This document shows, piece after piece, positions 54,754-62,900 of a stretch of DNA of 64,000 nt. The notes under the pieces are model-generated. The model was not told the DNA's origin. It made no database searches and worked only from the letters and a program-made list of their open reading frames with translations. The number at the start of each line of letters is the position of its first letter. Within the stretch, counting starts at the first letter, position 1. This stretch comes from Terrimonas sp964445775. GTDB taxonomy: Bacteria; Bacteroidota; Bacteroidia; Chitinophagales; Chitinophagaceae. A program made the position numbers and the translations under genes. Where the stretch lies: NCBI GenBank assembly GCA_964445775.1, contig CAYUMH010000005.1, forward strand, positions 1-64,000, written 5' to 3'.

Positions 54754-57700
54754 TTAAAATGATGCGTTTATTCTGATAGAAACATTCCTGGTAAAGGGAT
54801 AATCAATACCTCTTTCGTTCAGGGTGGTTGCCCATCTGAAAATATCATTGGCAAATGCCGTAAGTCCCAGGTTTTTAACATGTAGTTTTTTGAGCCAGGG
54901 ATTATAGGTTTCGCTCATCTGCCAGCCAAGGCTGATGGATTCACCTATCAGCATATTATTGTCCTGTATAAACCGGGAAGAGGCAGGTGTGCTGCTTGTA
55001 GAGGAAATTGATTTGAACTGTGTTACATCGCCAGGATTTTGCCAGCGTTCGTACAAAGCACGTTTGTCCTGGTTGGATTTTAAGCCTTCAATGGAAATAT
55101 TTTCAACTTTTTCATACAGTACAGTATTAAATATGTCGCCTCCGTAGCGGTAACGGATAAAAAGACCCAGGTTGAATCCTTTATAAGTTACGGTATTGTT
55201 AATTACACCTTCCAGCTTTGGCCTGGCATTACCAATGCGCACAATATCATTTGTACTGTAATCAAAAGTCTGTTGCCCGTCTGTTTTTAAAAATATTTCC
55301 CTGCCGGTGGCGGGGTCAATGCCCAGCGACTGTACGGCCCAGATATCGTCGGGGCTATAACCATCCCTGTAGCGGGTTAATGATTTACTTTCGACCAGTT
55401 TTTTATCGATACCGGCCAGGCTGCTGCCGAATTTGCCGTATTGTGATAGTATTGAAGCCCCATTGACGCCAATGGTCCATATTATTCTATCCTTTAACCG
55501 GTAGATGGGTGCATAACGTATGTTGAATTCAATGCCCCTGGTATTCAGCCTTCCTGCGTTGGTAGCATAGCCGTACACACCGGTTGAAGCCGGCAGATCC
55601 AGTACTATAACCAAAGGGTCGGTATTTTTCTCATAAATGTTTACATAACCACTTATGCGGTTGTCAAGCAGTCCGTAATCGATAGAAATGTTCGTGGTCA
55701 GGGTTTTTTGCCAGCGAAGGCCGGCATTGCCCAGGGTAGTGAGTGTCATACCCTGGCCAAAATAGTTAATTCCTTGTTCAAAAGTATAGGTGGAGGTGGA
55801 AGAAGTGGAGCCGATATTCTGGTTACCCGTATAGCCGATACTACCCTTTAACCTTAACAGGTTGAATGTCTTTATCCCGGATAAAATATTTTTATGCAGG
55901 TTCCATCCCACACCCATTGACCAGAACGGTGTGTATTTACGGGCAGACCCAAAAGCTGTAGATCCATCCATCCTGCCGTTTATATCGGCAAAATAGGTAT
56001 CATTAAATGCATAGTTTATTGCCAAAAGCAAATTATTACGCCTGGAAACAGCATTTGCATAAGCAGGTTTGCCCGATGTGGGGTAACCAAAAGAAAACAC
56101 GGGGTTACCATTGCTGCCGGCGGGAAAACCCACTGTACTATAAACTTCCCGGTTATTGCCAATATGTTGCAACTCGCCCTGTAAGTTGACGTTGATCCTG
56201 TTTTTGTTGATGACTTTTGCGTAAGCTGCCTGTACATTCAGTTGGAAACTATTCGATCCTGTAGTATTTCTTGTGTATACTCCTTTACGAAAAATGTCTA
56301 CAGCATCAAAACGGGTGAGCTCAGGCGGTGCAAAGTTTTTACCGGAACTGGTGTTTTTTGTAACATTCCCGGCTGCCGAAAACCGCCATTCATTACTGGG
56401 TGAATAAATCAGGCTTAACTGGTTCTGTATCTGGTAGTTTACCGTATTGTTTATACTATTAAACTGTGCATCAAACAGGGGGTTGAATACATCGTAGCCG
56501 GCAACACGTAAAGTATTGCGGTCAATTATATTACCCATTGATTGTTCCAGGTATTTGGGTATGGAACCATCTTCGTTATACTTACGGTAATAGGGATTGG
56601 CACGTGAATAGAGGGAAAACGAACCGTAGGGCGATTCATTGGCATTGGCACCATTTAAATTAAAGCGGTTGATAAAACTAAACTTGCCTTTCCGGTAAGT
56701 TAAATCGATGTTTCCTCCATAGGTGTTTCGTCCGGAGCCCTTCATTACGCCTGGATAACGTTTGTAATTGCCCCCTATAGTAAACATAAACTCCTGGCTG
56801 CCGCCGCTTACCTGTATCGAATGACCATTGGTAACAGCGGTTCTTAACGGCTCGTTCATCCAATAAGTGTTTACGCCTCTTTTTACTTCCTGCAGCTTAT
56901 TATTATACAACTGGTCCAGTGCAATTTGATCCAAAGGTGAGTCATCCCTGAAAGTATACCGGCCCGCCAGCCGTTCAAATTCCAGCTTTTCAGCGGCGTT
57001 CATCAGGTTATAATCGCTGAGATCAGGCACCTGTACCGTAAAGTCGGCAGTATAATTTAAGCGTAACTTACCGGATTGGGGTTTAATTGTTTCTACCACT
57101 ACCACCCCATTGGCAGCACGTGCTCCATAAATAGCAGTAGATGCCGCATCTTTTAATAAGGTAACCGATTCTATCCGGTTGATATCCAGGTCAACAATTC
57201 TTTGCAGCGTGGCAGGAAAACCATCCAGGATAAATAACGGTTGATTGGGATCTTCAGAAAACTGATCCCGAAGGGTTGCTGCGGATAAACTGGTTTTACC
57301 ACGCAATTCAATGGTTGGTGTAACATTGGGGTTTGCCCCCTGTGCATTGTTTTCAATAACAAGAAAAGAGGGGTCCAGGCTTTTTAAACTTTGTATCACA
57401 TTCAAATTGCCAATATTGCGTAAATCTGAACCGTTGAATGTGGCGGTGGCACCGGTAAAGTTTTCGCGCCTGCGGGAAAATAACCCTGTGTTTACTACTA
57501 TATTATCGCCGGTAGTAACCGAGGGCACCAACTTTATTTCCATTGGCTTTGACAAAAGCGCACCGGTGACCGGTATTTTTTGTGTTTGATAGCCCACCGC
57601 AGATATTTCGATGGTTTGTCCTGCTTCAACATCAATCACAAATACTCCATTGGTATTGGTGGTAGTTCCTTTTTTAGTACCGGTTATTACAACAGAAGCG

Positions 57701-58125
57701 CCATTTATGGGTTCATTCTGTTCGTCTCTTACAATGCCTCTTAAGGGAAGCAGGAACTCTTTACTGTTCGTAGTACCCTGTATTCCTGGTAGTTCAGGAT
57801 TAATTGTATGCAGCCGGTTTTTTGATTTGCTGATAATAACCAGTTTATCCTCTACCACAAATTCCAGTTCGCAGGGAAGTAAAACCTTCTTCAATACTTC
57901 TGTCATCGGCGCTTTGGTAACTGATATGGTTACCGTACCCGCCTGGCTTAATAACTGGTCATTGTAAAAAAAATTGTAGCCGGTCTGTTTCTCTACCTTT
58001 TTTAAAAAATGAGCCAGCTTTTCATTTTTGCAGGTAATGGTCACCAACTGGCTGTAACCTCTTCCAGCCATGGCAGGGGTGTACAAAAAAATCAGCAGGA
58101 CAGTTATCATTTTCATCATATGCAA
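54754..58125 (-). CDS. SusC/RagA family TonB-dependent transporter with N-terminal STN domain
   Basis: This 1123-residue outer-membrane transporter has a signal peptide (about 1-25). An STN domain (about 27-100: FLKKVEKQTGYNFFYNDQLL, VTISVTKAPMTEVLKKVLLP) is followed by a carboxypeptidase-D-like plug extension (about 128-205: LPLRGIVRDEQNEPINGASV), the plug (about 225-345) and a 22-strand barrel to the C-terminus (SIRINASF). The STN domain makes it a transducer type that signals to the FecR protein encoded next to it (58163-59296). It takes up a bound substrate delivered by SusD. Confidence 0.96.
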   Translation of the reverse strand: MHMMKMITVLLIFLYTPAMAGRGYSQLVTITCKNEKLAHFLKKVEKQTGYNFFYNDQLLSQAGTVTISVTKAPMTEVLKKVLLPCELEFVVEDKLVIISKSKNRLHTINPELPGIQGTTNSKEFLLPLRGIVRDEQNEPINGASVVITGTKKGTTTNTNGVFVIDVEAGQTIEISAVGYQTQKIPVTGALLSKPMEIKLVPSVTTGDNIVVNTGLFSRRRENFTGATATFNGSDLRNIGNLNVIQSLKSLDPSFLVIENNAQGANPNVTPTIELRGKTSLSAATLRDQFSEDPNQPLFILDGFPATLQRIVDLDINRIESVTLLKDAASTAIYGARAANGVVVVETIKPQSGKLRLNYTADFTVQVPDLSDYNLMNAAEKLEFERLAGRYTFRDDSPLDQIALDQLYNNKLQEVKRGVNTYWMNEPLRTAVTNGHSIQVSGGSQEFMFTIGGNYKRYPGVMKGSGRNTYGGNIDLTYRKGKFSFINRFNLNGANANESPYGSFSLYSRANPYYRKYNEDGSIPKYLEQSMGNIIDRNTLRVAGYDVFNPLFDAQFNSINNTVNYQIQNQLSLIYSPSNEWRFSAAGNVTKNTSSGKNFAPPELTRFDAVDIFRKGVYTRNTTGSNSFQLNVQAAYAKVINKNRINVNLQGELQHIGNNREVYSTVGFPAGSNGNPVFSFGYPTSGKPAYANAVSRRNNLLLAINYAFNDTYFADINGRMDGSTAFGSARKYTPFWSMGVGWNLHKNILSGIKTFNLLRLKGSIGYTGNQNIGSTSSTSTYTFEQGINYFGQGMTLTTLGNAGLRWQKTLTTNISIDYGLLDNRISGYVNIYEKNTDPLVIVLDLPASTGVYGYATNAGRLNTRGIEFNIRYAPIYRLKDRIIWTIGVNGASILSQYGKFGSSLAGIDKKLVESKSLTRYRDGYSPDDIWAVQSLGIDPATGREIFLKTDGQQTFDYSTNDIVRIGNARPKLEGVINNTVTYKGFNLGLFIRYRYGGDIFNTVLYEKVENISIEGLKSNQDKRALYERWQNPGDVTQFKSISSTSSTPASSRFIQDNNMLIGESISLGWQMSETYNPWLKKLHVKNLGLTAFANDIFRWATTLNERGIDYPFTRNVSIRINASF

Positions 58126-58162
58126 ATATTTGTATGTTAGTTTTTGGTGTTGAGGGCTGTAT

Positions 58163-59296
58163 TTATCTTTTCGAAAAAATTCTTATCGTATTTCCCTCTA
58201 TCGAATACCGTATGATACCAGTACGTTCAAAAGTTTTCAGCAGTTTATCTATATTGTCTGTACGTGGAATTTTTCCAGTGAAAGTCTGGCCCTTTAACCG
58301 GGGGTCCACTACAATTTCCGTCCGGTACCAGCGTGATAGTTGTCGCATAATAACGGTAGCTTCTGCTTCATCAAACTGGAAATAACCGTTCTTCCAGGCC
58401 ACGGCCTGTTCAAGGTCCACTCCTTCCCGGGTGGTGATGGCCGCACCAGGTTGCCATATGGATTGCTGCCCGGGGCTCAGCAGGGTTTGTTTCGCAATAC
58501 CCGGGGCCTTAACTTTTACACTACCCTGCAACAGGGTTGTTTTAATAACAGCCTCATCTTCATAAGCGCTGATATTAAAATGTGTGCCCAGCACCGTGAC
58601 CTCCTGTTTGCCGGCCACTTCAACTATAAATGGTTGTTGTTTATTATGAGCTATTTCAAAATAAGCTTCGCCTTTGATACTAACACGACGCTCTTTATCT
58701 GTAAATTTTGTAGGATAACGGATTGACGATACAGCGTTTAACCATACCATACTTTTATCTGGCAGCTGCAGTTTAAAATAACCGCCTGCCGGTATATGTA
58801 ATTCATTATAACTTACCGGGCCTTTTTGTATTATATCCGTGTTTTGGTAAGTCACTGTACCATCCGCCAGTCTTACGATCTGCGTCCCGCCATCAGTGGC
58901 CAGGTTGCCGGGGCCTGCACTGTCAAGTAAAATCAATGTTCCGTCAGCCAGTTGTAAAGTTGCTTTTTCCGAACCCGGTGTAATGGAAACACTTAAATAT
59001 TTTTTAACCGGTGATACTGATTGTTTATAAACAAACAATCCTCCCAACAGTATCACCAAAACTGCCGCTACCTTTAATAAGGGACTTAGTAAAAAAATGC
59101 CGTGCCGTGCCTTCGGGTTTATCCGGTTCCGTATTTTACTATACACTCTTTCACCTATGATCTTCATTTCTGCATCAGGGGTATCTGTCGCATCCGGCAG
59201 GCTTTCATACCACTTTTCCACATAGGCCATTTCCACCGGTGATGCGGTTCCTTCCTGGTACCTGGTCAATGCCTGTTTAAATGCTTCCGAGGTCAT
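58163..59296 (-). CDS. FecR family anti-sigma factor with DUF4974
   Basis: This 377-residue protein starts at 59296 (MTSEAFKQALTRYQEG); upstream residues are a chance extension. The N-terminal 80 residues are cytosolic and bind the sigma factor. A single membrane helix lies at about 84-105 (LKVAAVLVILLGGLFVY). The periplasmic FecR core (about 115-290: LSVSITPGSEKATLQLADGT, IHIPAGGYFKLQLPDKS with its WLNAVSSIRYP, GEAYFEIAHN) is followed by a DUF4974 domain (about 310-377). It relays the signal from the STN domain of SusC. Confidence 0.93.
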   Translation of the reverse strand: MTSEAFKQALTRYQEGTASPVEMAYVEKWYESLPDATDTPDAEMKIIGERVYSKIRNRINPKARHGIFLLSPLLKVAAVLVILLGGLFVYKQSVSPVKKYLSVSITPGSEKATLQLADGTLILLDSAGPGNLATDGGTQIVRLADGTVTYQNTDIIQKGPVSYNELHIPAGGYFKLQLPDKSMVWLNAVSSIRYPTKFTDKERRVSIKGEAYFEIAHNKQQPFIVEVAGKQEVTVLGTHFNISAYEDEAVIKTTLLQGSVKVKAPGIAKQTLLSPGQQSIWQPGAAITTREGVDLEQAVAWKNGYFQFDEAEATVIMRQLSRWYRTEIVVDPRLKGQTFTGKIPRTDNIDKLLKTFERTGIIRYSIEGNTIRIFSKR

Positions 59297-59404
59297 GTAA
59301 AATGCGGTTGTACCTATACAGATACCATAACCCGGCATATAGTACTATCAGGTTAAAAAAATATTTTACTTTTTGTGGGATATTATCGTTGTGCTTTACA
59401 ATTT

Positions 59405-59962
59405 TTACAATAAAAAAATAACAAACTGCAGCTTCGATAATTTATTCCGCAGTCTTTTTACTGACTCCGTTAGTATATTTTTTACCGTTTGTTCCGAAAG
59501 CTGCAACTGTAAGGCAATTTCGCGGACGCTTAACTGCTCCTGCCTGCTGAGGCGGTAAATTTCTTTCATCCGGGCCGGCAAATGGTTTACCTCGTGGTCA
59601 ATTATTTTTTCCAGCTCCTTGTATTGCAAAAGCTCTTCGTTACTAATGGTTAATCCCTCAATACTGTCGGGATTAAGCGGATAGGTTTTTTTACGGGCAT
59701 GATCCCGTTTTACCTTTTTAATAATAGCATATTTGAGTGCGGTAAACAGGTAGGGTTTCAGGCTGTCAATAACTTCAATCTGCAGCCGGTTTTTCCAAAG
59801 AGTAACAAAAATGTCCTGTAATATATCTTCGGCATCATCCGTATTACCCAACCTGGCTTTTGCTTTTTTAAAAAGCCCTTCCCAATAGCGGTCGTATAGT
59901 ACACGAAAGCTTTTTTCGTTGCCGGAAAACAAAATTTCTTTATCACTTAACATGTAGCTCAT
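59405..59962 (-). CDS. ECF sigma factor of the FecI/SusC locus
   Basis: This 185-residue sigma-70-family factor has region 2 (VLYDRYWEGLFKKAKARL, AEDILQDIFVTLWKNR) and region 4 (YRLSRQEQLSVREIALQLQL, SEQTVKNILTESVKRL). Next to FecR and SusC it should drive transcription of the operon once substrate is sensed. The C-terminal hydrophobic tail is unusual for the family. A CCCGTA/TACGGG dyad lies in its leader at 59979-60000. Confidence 0.92.
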   Translation of the reverse strand: MSYMLSDKEILFSGNEKSFRVLYDRYWEGLFKKAKARLGNTDDAEDILQDIFVTLWKNRLQIEVIDSLKPYLFTALKYAIIKKVKRDHARKKTYPLNPDSIEGLTISNEELLQYKELEKIIDHEVNHLPARMKEIYRLSRQEQLSVREIALQLQLSEQTVKNILTESVKRLRNKLSKLQFVIFLL

Positions 59963-60090
59963 GGCTGCATAACATATGCCCGTACATAAAAAAATACGGG
60001 GTTTAACTACTAATCAGTTTTACTTTATTCAGGGTTTTGTTTTCATATGGCAGGGAAGAGCCTGTAACGATGCCGGAGTAGTAATGCAAA

Positions 60091-60714
60091 CTACCGGGGT
60101 AAAACGGCTTTATGTTTTTGTATCGTTTCACTTGCTGTGTGAACAGCCGGTTTTACCGCCAGGTTGAGTGTTTTGCCCGATAAAAGGGCCGTTATATTAT
60201 CTGCTGTTAATGTTTCACCATCCGTAACAGCAATAATTTTTTTATTACGGTCAAGCCATATATAATGAGGCTCTGTTACCTGGTCAAAAAAAAGCGCGGT
60301 GGCAGTGGTATCAATATAAACGGCGGTAATGGGCATCTTTTTTTCTGTATACCCTTCAATGCGCCGTATCACCTCTGCTGCTTCCTGTCTTATATAAGGC
60401 AGGCTGCCATTACGGGTGACCAGTAAAATCCGAACCGTTTTTTCAAAGCGCCGGCGTATCGAATCTACCTTGGGCAGTTCCTGCAGACTGGGTGTACCGG
60501 TAGCCGACCAAAACGCCAGAATGGTAATACGTCGTTTAATATCCTTTAGCCGGGTAATATTTTCAGGCGAAATAATATTGTACAGTGCCATATCAGGCAC
60601 GGTATCGCCCACAGTTAAAAAGCGGGACAATGTGGCGGGCGCAGATGTTCCTTTTTTTTGTGCTGCAGCCATTATGCCTGTGATTAGTAACAGGCAGCAA
60701 AATATGATCCTCAT
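60091..60714 (-). CDS. TlpA-like thioredoxin-fold protein lacking the CXXC
   Basis: This 207-residue protein has a signal peptide (about 1-18, ending MAAAQ). A thioredoxin fold follows at about 35-190: FLTVGDTVPDMALYN and ITILAFWSATGTPSLQELP, then VTEPHYIWLDRNKKIIAVTDG. The position of the WCxxC site carries SATGTPS, so neither redox cysteine is present and the protein cannot act as a normal disulfide reductase. Related proteins linked to SUS loci are around 400 residues with a C-terminal extension; this one stops early. It may be a binding or regulatory relic. Confidence 0.8.
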   Translation of the reverse strand: MRIIFCCLLLITGIMAAAQKKGTSAPATLSRFLTVGDTVPDMALYNIISPENITRLKDIKRRITILAFWSATGTPSLQELPKVDSIRRRFEKTVRILLVTRNGSLPYIRQEAAEVIRRIEGYTEKKMPITAVYIDTTATALFFDQVTEPHYIWLDRNKKIIAVTDGETLTADNITALLSGKTLNLAVKPAVHTASETIQKHKAVLPR

Positions 60715-61079
60715 CAGTTGTTTTTATATGCGTGTTGTGAGTTGTAAAATGAGCCTTTATTAACAGCATACGAACCTACACTACAGGTGGTTACTGTATT
60801 AAAACAAAAGTGGGGTTATACTTCCCGGTACTTTTCATGCTGGTTAATTCTCAACCAAGGTAAGTAATGAATAAATGATTAAATAGTTAATGCTACTTTA
60901 TGCCTAAAAATTGATCCATTTGGAGTAAAAAAAAACAAAATATCCAATACGCATTGAATAACACGCTGCATCGTATTATTTTAATTTACTTTATGTTTAT
61001 GTGCTATTATTGTCAGCTATTTAGTCTGCTTAATTACTAAACCGCAACTACAGTATCTTTGCAGAAAGAATTTTTACAT
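60715..61079. other. Divergent intergenic region
   Basis: AT-rich sequence between two divergent genes. It holds the candidate -7 box of the XRE gene at 61054-61061; a poly-A tract (GTAAAAAAAAACAAAATAT) lies near 60927. I see no gene. Confidence 0.55.
61054..61061 (+). promoter_or_regulatory. Candidate -7 box of the XRE gene
   Basis: TATCTTTG, an exact TAnnTTTG, 18 nt ahead of the start at 61080. It overlaps the earlier ATG of the frame at 61059 and so favours the later start. Confidence 0.5.
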
Positions 61080-61691
61080 ATGGAATTAAGTCGGAAAATA
61101 GTGGCCGCCCGCAAAAAGAAAGGGTTTACCCAGGAGCAACTGGCCGACCTTACCAATATTACCGTACGCACCATACAGCGGATCGAAAGCGGGGAAAGCA
61201 TACCCCGCTCATATACATTAAAAGCAATTGCCAGTACGCTGGATATTCCTTTTGATACATTGATAACAACAGAACCGGAACCTGCAAAAGAAACGGACAC
61301 AGCAAAAGTCCCTGCGGGACCTTCAGCCGAAGAAAACGGCAGGCATTTTTTGCAGATGCTCTGCCTTTCCTGTTTTACCTACCTGGTAATTCCCTTTGTG
61401 CATTTCCTGGTTCCCGGTTACCTGCTTAAAAAATCGAATGAACAAAACCCGAAAATAGTGGCCTTTGCCCGCAGGGTAGTAAGGATACAGTTATACTGGA
61501 AGTCAGCTCTCTGGTTGATCATGTTACTCACCCTTGGATACAATATTATTGTGGCCATATATTTTGAAAGGGCATGGCTGTTGAACTATCTTTTACCGTT
61601 TTTTATCATGTACCTGCTTAACGCCCTTATTATTACCAATAGTTTACTACGCGTTAAAAAGACAGACTTCTCCTTCCCGGCCACAGTGTAA
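61080..61691 (+). CDS. XRE-type helix-turn-helix protein with C-terminal membrane domain
   Basis: This 203-residue protein starts at 61080 (MELSRKIVAARKKKG). Residues 1-60 are a Cro/CI-type HTH (FTQEQLADLTNITVRTIQRI, ESGESIPRSYTLKAIASTL). From about 95 on there are three to four membrane segments (LCLSCFTYLVIPFVHFLVPG, SALWLIMLLTLGYNIIVAIY, LLPFFIMYLLNALIIT), as in DUF4870-like proteins. A membrane-tethered repressor or sensor is likely. Three AAATGTC repeats lie just downstream of its stop, in front of the next gene. Confidence 0.85.
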   Translation: MELSRKIVAARKKKGFTQEQLADLTNITVRTIQRIESGESIPRSYTLKAIASTLDIPFDTLITTEPEPAKETDTAKVPAGPSAEENGRHFLQMLCLSCFTYLVIPFVHFLVPGYLLKKSNEQNPKIVAFARRVVRIQLYWKSALWLIMLLTLGYNIIVAIYFERAWLLNYLLPFFIMYLLNALIITNSLLRVKKTDFSFPATV

Positions 61692-61707
61692 AACATTGAT
61701 TAGCAAT

Positions 61708-61736
61708 AAATGTCCTTCAAATGTCGGGTAAATGTC
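61708..61736. promoter_or_regulatory. Three direct repeats with 11-bp period (candidate operator)
   Basis: AAATGTC occurs at 61708, 61719 and 61730, exactly one helical turn apart, about 50 nt before the start at 61786. This periodicity suits cooperative binding on one DNA face, for example by the neighbouring XRE protein. A TAGCTTTG box at 61760-61767 could be the -7 element. Confidence 0.45.
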
Positions 61737-61785
61737 GGCCGGGCCGGTTGATGGCATGTATAGCTTTGCAGCCAAACATGATACG

Positions 61786-62778
61786 ATGATACAAACCCGG
61801 TCCGCTTTTTTAAAACGTTTTACACTCAGCTTCCTGTTCGGTATTTTATGCTATTGCAATATAACCAGGGCACAATCCATACCCCCGTTAGCAGACAGTC
61901 AACTGGTATTACCCGACGGCACTTTCACTATTCCTTTTCACTGGCAGGGCGACACCATCAATGGAAAATGGGAACCGCATACAGCGCTCTTATTACCCGT
62001 AAAACTTAAAAACTGTCCCAGGTTATTTTATATGCAGTTTGACCTGGGACATCCCTATTCCGTATTGTATACAGAAAAGCTGGCAGCCATCCGCTTAAAA
62101 TACCCTAAAGCCTTACCGGCAAATGAGGCCGGAAATAAACTGGTAAATTTTTCTTTTTACACCGGCAAGATGCGGGTACTGGCAAGGGAAATAGCTGTAC
62201 AAAAGTTTGACAGCGCTGCTGCCATTAACTGGAATGAAAAGAAAAGCGTTATCATCATCGGGACCATTGGAGCCGACCTGGTTGATGGTAAAGCGGTTGT
62301 GCTTGATTATCCTAAACAGCAGTTGACCGTTGCCCCTTCCATACCTAACAAATTACTACCACAACTTAGTTTAACAGACATGGTTTACGAAAGAAGAAAC
62401 CTGCTACTTCCTGCCACTATAAAGGACAAATCCGTTCTGCTTTACTTTGATACCGGCTCCAGTATGTACGAGTTGCTGGTTGACAAAAAGACATGCGAGG
62501 AATTTGCGGCGCCCGGTAGCGCATTTGTGCAAAGCAAAAGCCGGTCCTGGGATAAGTATTTAACGGCAAATACCATTGCTTCCAATGCAGGCATCAGCAT
62601 CAATGGTATTTCAATCCCCATACATTATGTTACCTATATTGAAGGGGTGAGTACGGCAAAAGCCGAACAAATGCGTAAGATGGGTATCGGGGGCATGACA
62701 GGGAATAAATTATTTTTAAATTATAAACTGGTATTGGATACCAAACATAAAAAATTCGGACTTATACCTTCACGATAA
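61786..62778 (+). CDS. Exported retropepsin-like protein with one degenerate active-site motif
   Basis: This 330-residue protein starts at 61786 with a signal peptide (about 1-28, ending TRAQ). It has two lobes of the aspartic-protease type. The first shows FYMQFDLGHPYSVLY, with DLG where DTG is expected; the second has LLYFDTGSSMYELLV, an intact DTGS. GTIGADLVDGKAVVLDY and GIGGMTGNKLFLNY are the usual strand-loop features. Loss of the first Asp-Thr-Gly makes catalysis doubtful, though the Asp itself remains. It follows the XRE gene at 95 bp. Confidence 0.75.
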   Translation: MIQTRSAFLKRFTLSFLFGILCYCNITRAQSIPPLADSQLVLPDGTFTIPFHWQGDTINGKWEPHTALLLPVKLKNCPRLFYMQFDLGHPYSVLYTEKLAAIRLKYPKALPANEAGNKLVNFSFYTGKMRVLAREIAVQKFDSAAAINWNEKKSVIIIGTIGADLVDGKAVVLDYPKQQLTVAPSIPNKLLPQLSLTDMVYERRNLLLPATIKDKSVLLYFDTGSSMYELLVDKKTCEEFAAPGSAFVQSKSRSWDKYLTANTIASNAGISINGISIPIHYVTYIEGVSTAKAEQMRKMGIGGMTGNKLFLNYKLVLDTKHKKFGLIPSR

Positions 62779-62832
62779 GTTTATTGCCATGTATAACTGG
62801 TAAGTTGTACAACCGTAAGGTTTAATTTAAAT

Positions 62833-62895
62833 ATTACGATTTTTTTCGTAATTAAATTAAATATCTTATTTTAGATATACGAAATAATTCGTATA
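62833..62895. promoter_or_regulatory. Cluster of three dyads upstream of the TlpA-like gene
   Basis: ATTACGA-n6-TCGTAAT (62833-62852), ATATCT-n6-AGATAT (62861-62878) and TATACGAA-ATAA-TTCGTATA (62876-62895) lie within 63 bp. The outer two share TACGA...TCGTA. They end 5 bp before the start codon at 62901, as for a repressor site overlapping the promoter. The binding protein is unknown. Confidence 0.55.
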
Positions 62896-62900
62896 AATAC

